Shown: one piece after another, positions 48,365 through 60,830 of the stretch
How the letters are laid out: each line of letters begins with the position of its first letter
Position numbering within the stretch: position 1 is the first letter of the stretch
Assembly: GCA_005408345.1 (NCBI GenBank)
Contig: SEMN01000227.1
Location: forward strand, 620,001-684,000
Reading direction: 5' to 3'
Source: Macquaria australasica
Lineage: Eukaryota; Chordata; Actinopteri; Centrarchiformes; Percichthyidae
Length of the DNA: 64,000 nt
Position numbers and translations under genes: made by a program
Notes under the pieces: model-generated
The model's database searches: none
What the model saw: only the letters and a program-made list of their open reading frames with translations
What the model was told of the DNA's origin: nothing

Positions 48365-48600
48365 AGAGACTCGTGACACAGTCTCGCATAGCCAGACCTA
48401 TTATCATTCTGGTACAGGGGGGAAAAATGCTCTGTCTTGTTTGTATTTCTTTAAAATCACAATTGTCTTGGGTGGCGCTAAGCCCAGGATGCAGCAACGG
48501 TGCCCTTGCAAACACGCAGAGAGCGGAAGGCGAGGAGTATTTCGACTGAAATAGTCGGCCAATTGCAGGCTTATACCTATAGCCTGCTTCGTGTCACTCA
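48365..48600. mobile_element. Teleost MITE fragment
   Basis: Phrases CAGTCTCGCATAGCCAGACC, AAATCACAATTGTCTTGGG and GGCGCTAAGCCCAGGATGC match, from memory, a widespread fish DNA-transposon-derived repeat. Boundaries are approximate and no terminal pair was confirmed. Confidence 0.45.
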
Positions 48601-49972
48601 GACTACATGACACAGGACCAGCTGTGGCCAGAAGAGTGCTGACACCAGGGAGAAACCTGCTGTATCTTCCTTTTTTTTTTTTTGTGGAGCACAGAACTCT
48701 AGTGGAATACAAAGTGGAACGGGATGATTTGTGCATTAAAAAGCACAGAAGAAAAGCGTGTCTATTGTCAGATGAGCATTTTCCAACTTATTAAAGTGAG
48801 GTTAAACTTGGGGCAGCAGACTTCCAGATTTCCAGATTCTACAACTATAATGGCTGCTTGAATATGCAGACAAATAAGCCACTAGCAAGTTAGTTACTGG
48901 CCAACTCATTTTGGTGGGTAGCAATAGTGGCCCAAATATAGCACCTAAAATGTGGATCTTTAGATTTCTTTCATATTAAATGTATTATTTAGTTCAGCAT
49001 TCTGGGAAATGATACTGTAAATATAATTTTCATCTTGGCACACAACAGTAAGGCTTATTTGCTCTCTTGGGTGGTTCCCCAAGTGCCTTCAGTGCTAAAA
49101 TGGGACATTAGCAAAAACATCAACTCTGAATATGATATAATCGCTCCTGAGCTCATTCTTTTTCAATTCCCTCGCACAGACTTTCCAAACCTTGATCCAA
49201 GCCAATCCTCCGTCACAATTAAGTCACACACAGTTTTCCCAAGTCCCATCAGACTGTTGGTGTTTAACTGAGTGAATTAATTGGATCTTTTCTCAGGCAG
49301 CATCTGTCTGCTGACAAAACAAACACCAATAATACTTCCCGCTCGCTCTCTTGACTCTGTGGTTCTTTTTTCCAGTTGAGGAAGCTCGATCCCAGGAACC
49401 AAGAGTAGACAAGAAAATATTCCTGACGTTGCCCACTATAGATAAAAATTCAAATGCACTTTGGGCTGGCATTCAAGCGACAACTCAATCATCTGTAGTG
49501 TCTGTGAGACAGACAATGCTGTGTGAGTGAGGAATGACTGACCGGCACCTGGAGATTAAACTGACAAGAGATCAGTATGGCAAAACGGGGCGTGGAGAGT
49601 GAGAGGGAGATTTTTATTTTCGCTACAACAGAAAACAACTATTTGCTGTGACACACACTCCCCGCACGCTTGAAATATGCCCACCAAGGATTTGTGGATG
49701 TTTTCAATAATTACCCATTTTTCATCTTTCGCTTGCCCCCTCCTCCTCCTCCTCCCTCCACCTCGGTATCTTTTAATTTACGCCAACCATCCTTGCAAAA
49801 TTGGGAGTTAAGAAAATGAAAAAATCAGGCAGTCATTAGTCAAAGCATCCATCCATTCAACAGGTAAATATGACCATCAGTCATACAGTCAATATTAGCT
49901 CACATACTGCTCACCTCTGCAATTCAGTCTCTGGATCCCTGTGGCTGATTCTGCCCTCCAGTAAACAATAAA

Positions 49973-49973
<1 letters not shown>
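48601..49973. other. Non-coding DNA
   Basis: Unique sequence with a T-run at about 48670-48683 and a (TCC)n patch near 49738-49760. No gene is supported. Confidence 0.4.

Positions 49974-50003
<30 letters not shown>
49974..50003. repeat. (CA)n microsatellite
   Basis: About 15 CA units. Confidence 0.95.
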
Positions 50004-50005
<2 letters not shown>

Positions 50006-50109
50006 AAATCGTGCATTTACACATGTCCATGTAAATAATCATATCTACACAGATACATTACCACTGAGCCATTGCAAAAACACATTCATGCTTGTGCTTG
50101 CATTCCAGC

Positions 50110-50510
50110 CAGTAAACACGTTGTATTATGCGGCTTTAATGCTCATTGGAAAAAAAGAAACAATAAACAAGAGCTTCAATTCGGACGGACATTATATTCA
50201 GCTTCTGACCAACGCTGAAAAGAACTTCTGCTGGGTACATCTGCATTAAAATGATACGCCGGTGTTATTGTGCACTTATAGCCATGCGCCAGAGGCTCTT
50301 GTGCTGAGCCGGTTATAGTGGGGGATTCAGTGGCTGGCGTCAGGAGATGAGAATCAAATAATGAATACATTTTACATCCCGACTCATATAATTTTCTCTG
50401 CAGCTCAGGGAGAAGTCTTGTCTGGAAGCCGGCAGTGATTTCCTCTTTCATGTAAACGCCACCAAACGTGAAAGTGCAAGAGCGCAAAACATGCACAAAT
50501 ACACTAAGGC
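50110..50510. promoter_or_regulatory. Candidate conserved non-coding block
   Basis: Complex, non-repetitive DNA with GGCTTTAATGCTCATTGG, AATCAAATAATGAATAC and ATTAAAATGATACG, all homeodomain/POU-like. The minus-strand frame of 112 codons here has no recognised domain. The regulatory role is inferred from composition only. Confidence 0.25.
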
Positions 50511-50944
50511 GCATTTAAACGCTAATGCACATTCATATTCACGCACAAATAATGGTCTGTAAAGCATATCTGCTCACACAGTTGATTTGGATAGGTTCCT
50601 CCTCTGGATATGGTATTATTGCAGGGATTCAAGCACACAAACATACATGAAAGTGCTCATAGAAACTGCATTAGATGTTGTCATGCAATATGAAATGTAA
50701 TCATGTATCACAATGACAAACTGTTTTATCTCAAACAAACCACTGCCAGGTTTCCAAACATGTTTTTCAAAGCTCAGTTGGGTAGCATGAGCAGCAACAG
50801 TCACCATGGACTAGCAGGCAAAAGAAGAAAAAAACGAATCCATAGAGAATCTGAAAAGGACGTTACTGTCCTGCCCATATATTTTGTCACAACTCAATTC
50901 TTTGACAGGGACATTTGAGATGTACAACAGTAGGGCATGATGAG

Positions 50945-51125
50945 GTTTTTTAGTAAGTATTTTTTATGTATGCCACGGCCGATAGTAGAGAGATGACAGG
51001 AAATGAAGGGAGAGAGAGAGATTGGGAATTAAATGCAACAAAGGTTTTCAGCCAGACATAAATCAGGTGGTTCATGGCCGGCACCTTAACCCCGAGCCCA
51101 CCAGGGCACCCAATGAGGCAACACC
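50945..51125 (-). mobile_element. tRNA-derived SINE, minus orientation
   Basis: Read on the minus strand it opens with GCCCTGGTGGGCTCGGGGTT (A-box-like) and continues AAGGTGCCGGCCATGAACCA. It then passes through ACCTTTGTTGCATTTAATTC and a CTCTCTCTCTCCCTTCATTTCCTGTC-type tail, ending in an A-rich segment. The B-box region is degenerate or deleted. This order is that of a common percomorph tRNA-type SINE, recalled from memory. Confidence 0.65.
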
Positions 51126-51157
51126 TAGACAAGTCAGTTTTCTTGGCAGAAACAAAA

Positions 51158-51757
51158 TTGAATCTAGACTGCAGGCAAAGGTGACCCAAATCAGATTTTC
51201 TTTTCTCATATGTGACTCAGATCTGTTTTTTTCGTAACAGTGTGAACGGCACAAATCATATGGAATCTGATCTTTTCAATCCTGATTTGGGCCACTTTCA
51301 TATGTGGTCCTAAATCAGATACAGGTCTGGTTTTTTGCAATGCGACCTCATTCTGAACAGTCATATCGGAATTCATGCGACTTTTACGTCACTCTAGATC
51401 GACATTCGTCACAATTCTGTGCTGGTGGGAGTCACTCAGTGAATACAAACATCGATTAAATAAAAAAATTACAAATTTAGCTCTCTTTCTCCTCATCCTC
51501 ATTTTCATCTGCTCACGAGTTCGCTGGTTTCCACTGCACATCAACTTATAAATGAAACTGAACGCTGACTTCAGTGGCCTCCATGTTTCGGAGTCTGCTG
51601 TGTGTGACAGCTTTGTTATTGTTCTTTTGCGCATTTGCACACTGGAATCTGATATTGGCCACATTTAAAAAATAATGTGAACAGCCAAACAAAAAAATCG
51701 GATCTGAGCAATAAATCCGAATTGAGCACTAAGGCTTGCAGTGTGAATGTAGCCTTA
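51158..51757. mobile_element. hAT-like MITE with long imperfect TIRs (~0.6 kb)
   Basis: The first ~85 bp (ACTGCAGGC ... CTCAGATCTG ... CAGTGTGAAC) and the last ~85 bp, read inward (ACTGCAAGC ... CTCAGATCCG ... GGCTGTTCAC), are recognisable inverted repeats. The interior repeats the same AAATCAGAT/GTGTGAACGG vocabulary. Family recalled as a hAT-type MITE of teleosts. It lies ~30 bp from the SINE. Confidence 0.6.
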
Positions 51758-52169
51758 AGAAGCCACAACCCAGGAGAGTACGGGGAGAGATCTCAACTTG
51801 ACTGAATCCTGGCCCAGGTGTGTCTCATACCGCTGATGATGCTGCAACAGGAAACAAGGAGCAGGCATGACAAGCAGGGCAGAGAGGTTATCACTGTTTG
51901 ATTGACAGGTGAGAAGTGAAGGAAAAATGAGAATGATCAGAAATGCGACAAATATAGCAACTCACAGTCACAGACGTATTGACTGGACTATAAATAATGA
52001 GAACTGAGAAACTTAATTTTGTTCAGATGTCACACACTAGCTGAGGATATACTTGAGCTGAAAGTGCAGATGGGGTGAGTTTCGTCCTGCTAAAGCTCCA
52101 GAACATGACCGACACATATGATGAGACCATTTGGCTTCTTGAAGCCAAATATAATTGGATTCTCCCTCT
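51758..52169. other. Non-coding DNA
   Basis: Nothing identified. Confidence 0.4.
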
Positions 52170-52460
52170 TTCTCCTCACTTCCACCGTCAGTCTCCCTCA
52201 TTATCTGTCTCTCATTCTCTAAATTTCTCCATTTCACTTTGACTCTGTCATCCTCTGTAATCTTACCGCTTTACTTTTATTCTCTGCAGTTTTGTCTTGT
52301 GTTCTCCTTTACTTTCTCTTTAAATCTCTGATGCTCCATTTCATTGCTGCTTTCAAGTTTCTGCATCTTTTTTTTCTGCGGGTTTGAACTCCTCTTTCAG
52401 TCTCTCCCTCATGTTCTCCCACACTCTCTCCTTCATTCACTCTCTCTTTCTGAAACAATA
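52170..52460. repeat. Pyrimidine-rich (TC-rich) tract
   Basis: Diverged CT-rich sequence with many TCTCTCTTT and CTCCCTC words; an old low-complexity tract. Confidence 0.6.
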
Positions 52461-55400
52461 ACCATCCTTCACGAGCCGCTGGCGTTCACACAGTCGACTA
52501 CTCATGGTATGCTGATTACGCAATGCTCCCTCCCCTATCTGAAAACACAGTCTGCCTCGCTGTAGCACCGTAAAGCCACCAATGCAGAATGTCAGAGTGT
52601 GAAACCATCTGGGAAAATAAAAAAACTAACTTTCAGGCCCTTTTGTTAGTGTTCAGTAATTGTGTTCCCCATGAGCTTGTCAATAAAATCCCTCAGTGAA
52701 TGATGAGCTTAAACAGCCAGTCAGCAAAGTGGTCATTCTTCAATGCCTTGTTTCAAGGTTCAATAATCATATATACATCATACCATCTATCAGCCCTGCT
52801 GCCGTTAACCAAGGTGACTTATGTCTTGATTTACAACAATCAATACCTCATCAGAATTATTCACCTCCTTTGACAAACAAATCAATGCCTGTTCTTTAGC
52901 CCCACACCAACGTCTTCCCACGCAGAATTCCAATGGACGTTCTGCATCGGGTTACATGAATTCACAAAAATCCTTGTGCACAGTATTGTGTTATTCTGTA
53001 TTATTTTGTTTTTGTTGTCTGGAGGGTTAGTCCACATCACTGTTTAGTTATATAGTGGTGTGTCTTTGCTGTGATGTATTGTATTTTTCTACAGCCTCAT
53101 TTTTATTTTCTGTAAACTGTGCTGCCATTTTGTCCAGTAATAAAGAGATCCATAGAGACTATCCTGGTTTAATCAAGGTAAAACAAACATATTTAAACCT
53201 CTTATTGGCAGCAATTGTTACTCTTTATGCCATTTGTCTGGTTTTCATCATAAACACAAGCCGCTGGCCCTTTTGCAGGACTTATGGATTTTGTACTTAA
53301 AGGGGAAAATACTGATTAAAAAAAATAAACAAGCCCTAAAAGGTTAATTTCTCAATAGTCAGAGGAGGTACACTAAGTTGCATCTTTCATTCATGAGAAA
53401 ATTGCATATTTCACGTTTTATTTTGACTTATTCATGAATAAATACATACAACACCTACACACTCAACACTCATCACCCCTACACACTCCCAGTGTGTCAA
53501 ACTCACACTTTAAAGCATTTCTTGAACTAGCTGTTGCGTAAATATAAGATCCAATGGAAACTAGCAATAGCCTGTGTAGCATCCACGCCATTCATCTTGA
53601 ACTATTGGCAAATTCTCATCCTGCTAAAAGGAATACAGTGTCAAAACATGAATCATAGACTTTCAAATATGCATCCCAACCACAATGGTGACTACCTTTA
53701 TGCATCCGTTTTGCCAAGGACATCATACAGCAGGTTGCTGTGGCTTGAACTCTTTCCTTTTGGATGCTTCTAAGTTGTTTTTTCATCATTTGAATTAATT
53801 TACTGCAGCAGTAAATCATTCTGGTTCAGCTGACCTCCTAAGATGTTGCTGTAAACTCTTTAAAAATATATTTTCCCCAACAAATGTTCATCATGGTGTT
53901 GTGCACATTTGTGAGTCATTCAAAGAAAGATCATGCATGTTAAATATTAACATGTAGAAGAGTTACACGAGGTGAAAGTGAGTTCAGCCGACAGCTGGGG
54001 TACACTGACAATATTTCCTGTTTTGGAAGTCACATCATACATCTTTAAAACAAAGAAACACATTTTCCTGCTGGGATCATAATAAAATGTTGATGAAGTC
54101 AACTTTACCTCAGGAAAGCAACATCAGCAGCTGCCAAATGTCTTGACAGAGGTTGACTTATGAATTATCAGTACAGGTGCAGGTGTGTTGATGCAAAGCA
54201 AGTGCAGATGGATCTGCTCATACAATTACAGAACCATCATTTCTGTAGTATTAGCAGTTATTATAAAATTATCTGTAGTAATAATTCAGGCTATGTAAAG
54301 GTGGACCTCTGCACATGCACGTTCTTCATCATCCCACATGCACATGACTCAACCTATATGGCTGAGAACAAGACCTCTTAATTCTTATGTGGGATGAAAG
54401 GTGGTTATTGCCTTGTCTTGGTAAGCTATTGATGCCGATCTACTATTAGAAACAATGAAGTTCACCCACTTCCTGTCAAGATTAATTGTACTTTGTGACA
54501 TAACCTTTGTCTCCCCAACTGGCAGATATTTCAGGAAAACACCGCCCATTACCAAAACCAGCACGCTTTCACAATAACTTCATAATCTTTGCGGTTTTTA
54601 GAACATCATTTTATTTACCACTTTAGAGGTTCTTTTACTTCTACAAGTATCCTTCCCAGCCTTCCCAGTAAGTATTTATTTATCCATTTAAAAGTCAAAA
54701 GACATATACTGTAGATGTCTAGTTAAAGCTGTGCTAAATTTGGTTGAAAAGGTACTTTTTTTTAGGGTGTCTAAGTTACACATTAGCGGTTCAACAAGAT
54801 TTCAATGGCTATATTTCAATTTGAGCAGGTCCTTATTATACGTTCGAATGCAGTCATTAAGATTGTGTTAATGGTTATCTGTAACATAGATGTGCATTTA
54901 TGTGATGTGGCTTATAATTGAATCTATTTGCTCTACTTGTGTGATCAAATGCCCATCAGCTCCCTTGAGCACTTGCCTGTCTGTCTCTCAGCACAGCTGT
55001 CTGCTGTCTGTCCGTTCACGTCTCCCCCACGTCGGGTTTTCTAACCTTCAGATGGACCTTTGTGTTGGCTTTTGTTCTTCCCTACAAGACAAATCAATTC
55101 CTCAAAGGACTCAAACTCTTAAGTGAAATCAGTTCCAGGTTGCTAATGCAGGCTGTCAGTATCGCTCAGTGGCAAGGGGGAGATAAAGCTATTTATGGAG
55201 AAGACAGGAGATGGGAGAGACTCGCTTTTCTTTCTCTGCCTGTCCCTCTCTGATGTCCCGAGACCACCATTTTATTTAGAAACAGATTTGAGGACATGTA
55301 TGCATAAAGATCTCAAGGTAAATACAATCAAGCCCCATCTGGCAGCAGTCAACATAAAATCAATCCCATTTTTACTTTCGCAATTAATTTATTTTATTTT

Positions 55401-56869
55401 CTCACATTAAATATTCAAACTGGATGTCACTATTTGCGTTCTAATGTTTTGCTAGAAGCATCCAGATTTTAGTGCTGCTGCAGGCAAAATAAAAGTCCTA
55501 TTTCATGCATTTGTCTGTCCTGCATTAGTAGTGTAAACAGCAGCAGCCATTGTAGACGTCCCTCCTTTTATTCTGCTTCCATTCCCACTGCAGACATTTT
55601 GTTCTTGGAAATAATGCAGTAGGTATTAATTCTTATTGTGTTGCAGGTTTAAAGGCGCAACATATTTTCCCCCTTGGTGTACTGAAAGCTTTTTTTCTCA
55701 TCTTATTTGTGTTACTGATCAGTGATCTTTAATAAAAAGTAGATTTTATATCGCCTTTGGTTATGCACATAGTGCCACTGCTGTGAATCTGATTTACTCA
55801 CATTCCACATTTTTTTACGAAATCGTATCTAAGCTGTGAACAGCAGGTTCTCTTTTGAAGTGTGGTGTTTTGAATTTTATTGTCATTTCTGTCTCTTCTG
55901 CTGACTGACAGGTCGATTCCAAGCTGGGAAACACTTTTGGAACCGCATCACAATCAATTTGCATCTGCATACCGGGAGCTTCATACTGTTTATACTGTTA
56001 TTATACTATACAAGTTTATATGACTACATTATTATGGTCACCATAATATCTCAGTGCAGAAAGGGAGGACTCACACCGAGAGAGCAAAAAAAGGAATTCA
56101 GACTAGAGTCTGGATTTTAAATCTCTCTATTTGATACATTGCAAAAGTGCATAGAGTGCAAAAGTGGAAACGTTTCAGTCCATGTTGGACTTTCCTAAGT
56201 GCAAAGTGAGGCACGCATGATGAGTCACCCTATATGTGGGTTACTCTACAGGTGCACCTAGTGAATTATTTGGGGCTTGACTGAACACACATGAAGCCAA
56301 TTAGCAGCAGCTCAAGTCATTATAAACACGTTAGAATAATATCATTCCATAGCATTGACACATTCTCATACACATGCTGATTTATATACACATACAAAGC
56401 TACACTTGGAATGAGACCCATATAGACTCGTATGCAAAGACAATAAGATAAAGTTACAGAAAACAGGTCATATCTAATTACTCATTTAAGCCGCTAGGTG
56501 TGTGAGTGTGCTACTCCTGTTGGATCTTTTCCTTTTTCAGTATCTCATGTTCCTCTAAGAAGAACTTTCATTTTGACTAAACAAATCGGCTGTCTCATTT
56601 TCACCAAAAGACCAAGTGAGGGAACGAGTTTCTTAGAGCACTGAGCTGACGGATGGTCACTGGACACAGGTAGAAGGCTTCCTGCACGGTTTACAGCAGA
56701 TGATCTGGGGTCTTATCTGCAAGCCAGACTAATGAGTTTATTAATGAATCTTAGTCACCGTATATATCCGTATGGTATTCTTCTGTACATTTCCTCTGAC
56801 AGCGTTACGCATCTGAAGACACTTTTAATTTCTCTCTCTCCCAGCCAAGGCTGTTTGAAAGCGCTCTTT
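52461..56869. other. Unique AT-rich non-coding DNA
   Basis: About 4.4 kb without a supported gene or element. Open frames of 60-82 codons have no recognised domains. Confidence 0.45.
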
Positions 56870-56965
56870 GTCAAGTCAGTTTTATTTATATTGCTCAAAA
56901 TCACAAATCTCAAACTTGCCTCAAAGGGCTTTACAATCTGTACAGCATAAGATATCCTCTATCCA
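56870..56965 (+). mobile_element. Interspersed repeat fragment (LINE/SINE-tail type)
   Basis: Text TCAGTTTTATTTATATTGCT followed by CAAAATCACAAATC, GCCTCAAAGGGCTTTACAAT and CTGTACAGCATAAGA matches, from memory, a very common teleost repeat. Different from the family at 3925 and 34890. Confidence 0.6.
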
Positions 56966-57853
56966 TATACTCTCTCTGTCTCTCCACACACAGACACACA
57001 CACTACAGTTGACCAATCAGTCTAAAACTGCAGACATTTAAAGACATGATTATGCTTCAGTATCAGCCGATCCATCATGGTTCAGTAACTAGCCATGATC
57101 CATACACAGTACTGGCTGTAAACTTTAAATTAATTGCAGTAATTAGCCAAAAGCACACATACAGACTAAATCTTTAAGCCTCTGCCCTCTGATAAATACA
57201 GCCTGCAACAATCACCACAATCAACCAGCATGCAGGTGCTTAATAGATTAAAAGTGACTCACCAGTTTGCCTTGATGTGAGAGGAACAGATGCCAAAAAG
57301 TTCACAGATGCTCTCCAAAACTTCACCATGTGGCAAAATCCACAAGTAGCAGAAAGTCCAAACTTCACCAGCTGGCCAAAATCTCTCTCACTCTTCACAG
57401 GTTCAGAATTTCCAGTCATGAAAACAGTGTTACCAACAAGCTGGCAACAATATGAATATCCACTTTCCTTGGCTGTAGAAGCTGCAGTTCTTGTTACCTT
57501 CCCTGAGAGCTTCTATCTGGCTAACATCCTCACTAAGATATAATAACCCTGCCTCTCAGAGGTAAAATGTGATTGGTTAGTGTCACTCCAAATGTCACTC
57601 CAAAATGTACTGTTTGTTGTATTGGATAGGACCATCAATGACAGAACTCCCTGACATGTTTTTTACCTGGTAACTAGGAAAGATAAGATCCTGATAGGGC
57701 AGGACACGGGGGTTGTGTTGGGAATGTTAATTTTGACTTGGAGACATTTAAATCATGGTGAATTATTTTGAGAATATAAATAAATATAGACTAGTAGAGT
57801 AGCAATACTTTTCACCATTACATTCTCATTCATCGTAGGCCCTCTCTCTCTTA
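56966..57853. other. Non-coding DNA
   Basis: Short CA-rich patch near 56985-57003. The 88-codon frame at 57277-57543 is open but not recognisable; it may be part of a further repeat. Confidence 0.35.
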
Positions 57854-58322
57854 TACCCCTTTTCCACCAACATGGAACGGGTTCCATTCCGGTTGGCGCG
57901 CCTAATTTTGAACCATTCGGAGCATTTTGACCAAAAATAAAGTGCAAACTGTGACGACAAAAGTGAGCGTGTCCTATTGTACAGGTTGGAAAGAGAGGAT
58001 GGAGAAGGCAACAATGGTCTCTGGTCTACTATGGTAATAGTCTTCTACGTCTTCTTATCATTAATAGTTGGTCCAAAAACAAATATCTGTAATAACAGAA
58101 CAAAAGCTCACAGGTAATCAATGCGAGCCTCCGTCTTGCTCCTACTGTTCACTTCCGTTGTGCATTGTGCAATGTCCTCCGTTGATGACGCGTCCTTGAT
58201 TACAATGGTTCTGCTCAAAACTGGTGGAAACGCGGGCCGGTTCGCTAGATAGCACCAAGGTTCCAAGAATCCTGAACGAGACCGGATCAAGAACCAGAGC
58301 TGATTTGGTGGAAAGAGGCTGT
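57854..58322. mobile_element. hAT-like MITE (~470 bp)
   Basis: Left end TACCCCTTTTCCACCAACAT and the right end read inward, CAGCCTCTTTCCACCAAATC, form an imperfect inverted pair; both continue into a GGTTC block. The interior includes GGTTCCATTCCGG on the left and GGCCGGTTCGC plus GGTTCCAAG on the right. No protein is encoded. Confidence 0.65.
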
Positions 58323-58619
58323 CAGAGGGCCGTGACGGTTCCCACTTGACATCACAAACTACAACCTAAATCAATACATCTCTGAATATAACTGGATCAT
58401 AAAGGCAGCGTTGGTTGCAGGACCATTGCACTGGATTGCATTAGACTGTACAGGTGTTCACATTATTATGTCCATTATTTTTGGGTGCCAGTTTCAAATA
58501 AATATTGCGGGGAGCAGGTAGCCATGGGATCATCTCAGTTTTCATTTCGATGCTAGAGCCTATTTACAACATCAACGTCAAAATGTTGAACATATATTTT
58601 ATGTTGAAGTGCCTCCTCC

Positions 58620-58900
58620 CTTCTAAAAACCTGACAGCTCCTCTGAGGACATGGATCCACATCCAGCAGCAGTTATTCTGCAGGTTACGGGTTGCACACA
58701 ACTTCAAAGCAGATCCACTGCCCTGCTTTGTTGTGCCCTTTCCTCCCTCTCGCCATTTCCTTGTTCAGTTTACATCGCTTCATGCTGCTGGATATTTAAA
58801 GACATCAAATGCATGTGAGGCCCTGACAATTAGTGGGGACTGTTGCTGGGTAATTAGTGGAAAGGAAGTAAGCCTCCAATATCCCCTGCCCCCCCAGAGA
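58620..58900. promoter_or_regulatory. Candidate conserved non-coding block
   Basis: Non-repetitive DNA containing two copies of AATTAGTGG, at 58828-58836 and 58852-58860, 24 bp apart start to start, which is a homeodomain-like pair. Also contains a TTAAAGACATCAAATGCATG stretch. The function is inferred. Confidence 0.25.
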
Positions 58901-59139
58901 GCATCCCTACTCACACACATTCACACAAACACACATTATTGCACACACACATACACAATCCCACTTCCAGCAAAAAAACACACATACAGAAACACAGATT
59001 TACTGAGCACTAACCTGCAGACAAAGAATTCAGAGAAGCTGTTATTATCTTTGTACTGTTGTTTGTGAAGAGACGCAATGTTGCTCATGTGGCTAATTGG
59101 CCAGGAGAGTGGACATGGAGACAAGACACAACTAGACAC

Positions 59140-59480
59140 AAACACTATGGTGGAAGGGAAGGAATGAAGGAAATAAATAAAAGCAACATGACAAAAAGGA
59201 AGAAAGAAGAAAAGGCAAGAAAACAAGGAAGTAAAAAAGGAAGAAGGAACTGAGAAGGAAAAAAGAATGACAGAGGGAGGGAAGAAAATAAAGCAGAAAA
59301 GGAAAAACTTAAGAAGGGAAGAAAGAACACGACAAGTAAAGAAAGACAGAGAGAATGGTGGAAACAAGGAAAACTATAAGAGGGAAGAGAGGAAGGTAAG
59401 AAAGAAAGGAGAAAAGAATGGCAGGAGAGAATAAAAAGCAAGAAAAGAAGGACAGATGAGAAAAAGAAAGAAATAAAGCA
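59140..59480. repeat. Polypurine (GAAA/GGAA) tract
   Basis: Around 340 bp almost wholly purine on the + strand, built from imperfect GGAA, GAAA and AAGG units with few interruptions. The Phe/Ser-rich minus-strand frames (up to 143 codons) are products of this composition. Confidence 0.85.
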
Positions 59481-59850
59481 ATAAGGAAAGCAACTCCAGG
59501 ATTCAGCTAGTATTTCCTTCTGAAATGTAGTGTGGCTTAAGAACGTCTTCTAATTTGTTTGGCATCACAAGTTGTCTCAAAGAAGGACAGAGACGGGAAA
59601 GTGACTTAAAAAGCTTTATTTTTATTTAACTGTGAAAACAGACTCTTCTCATGTCAGATATTTTTTCATGACATTTTGACACGTGTAACTAATAACATTA
59701 ATAAAAGGGCTGCAATTCGATTAGTTACAGCCGTGAGAAGTCAAAATGTCACATTTTAACGTTATATTTTTTATCAGAGAAAAAAAGTTCTGATCCAAGA
59801 TTTGGAAATACTGTACACATAAAAATACATTATCTATGCAACTGTCTAAA

Positions 59851-59876
59851 CACACACACACACACACACACACACA
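59851..59876. repeat. (CA)n microsatellite
   Basis: About 13 CA units. Confidence 0.95.
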
Positions 59877-60119
59877 TTAAAGTGTGTATCCCAAGGCTAA
59901 ACAAGGACAGTGAAGGCTGTCATCAGACCACTAAAATGAGTTGATTTGTTTAAGGTGCTGAGATGCTGAAGGACATCCTCATCCTCGTCCTCTGGCTCCA
60001 AGTCAACTTCTCTGACTTGTAGGTGACGCCCCCTGCGCTCTAATGCAGTTACGCATCGTGTGTGTATGTGTGCGTGTGTATAATTGAAGTGTGCACAGGC
60101 TAGGTTTTAGTCTAAGTAA

Positions 60120-60340
60120 TTCATGAGTGCTTGCTGAGGTAGAGGGGGAGCCGTGGAGAGGAACACCTCAGAGCTTCTTCGGCTCCCTGCTGCAGCATTC
60201 ATCACCGCACCTTTCCGAAAAATTCATTATTCATGTTTATTTACCACCTCTCTTGTCCGTGTCATCGCAGCGCTGGTTTCCGACGGGGACTTCTCGTCGT
60301 TTTCGTCAACACTTGATCAACACCTGCAGTCTCCCGCTGT
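60120..60340. promoter_or_regulatory. Candidate conserved non-coding block
   Basis: Complex sequence with CGAAAAATTCATTATTCATG followed by TTTATTTACC, a dense homeodomain/forkhead-like cluster, beside GC-richer text. The following 60341-60490 is pyrimidine-rich. Regulatory role is inferred only. Confidence 0.25.
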
Positions 60341-60569
60341 TCCCATCTCTCCCTCCCTTTACTGTCGCTTGCTCCTTCCACGTTGTCCTGCCGTGTCATC
60401 AATCACCTCCCTGTCCTCTTTCTCTCTGCTTTATACATCTCTCTCACTATATCTTCCTTCCTCCTTTTACCCCCCTCTCTCCTCACGGAAACTACAGGAG
60501 GATACGTTTTGTTACGTAAAGCTGAGGGCTCATGCCGGTCAAATATCTGGGCCCATGCGTATCATGTGT

Positions 60570-60830
60570 AGCAAGCAAGTGCCATCATCAAGAAAAAATA
60601 CCTACAAAACTAATGGCATTCCTATCAGCCTCAAATGTTAGCATACTAACACACCAAACTAAGATAGCCAACATGATAAACATTATACTGCTAAACATCA
60701 GCATGTTGACATTGTCCTTACAAACATGTTAGCATGCTGATTAGCATTTAGTTCAAAGCAATGCTGCACAAAGTACAGCCTCACAAAACTTGTAGCATGG
60801 CCGTAGACTCTTAGCCTTGTTGCTTGATGA
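60570..60830 (+). mobile_element. Teleost interspersed repeat (TTAGCATGCTG family)
   Basis: Repeated TTAGCATNCTNA-type words (GTTAGCATACTAACAC, ACATGTTAGCATGCTGATTA) lead into AAGTACAGCCTCACAAAACT and TAGCATGGCCGTAGACTCTT. From memory this order is a common percomorph repeat, probably a LINE 3' tail. Confidence 0.6.

Noticed and set aside
58936..59367. 143-codon Phe/Ser-rich minus-strand frame, reminiscent of membrane segments
   Set aside because: Hydrophobicity comes from the polypurine tract read as pyrimidines on the other strand.
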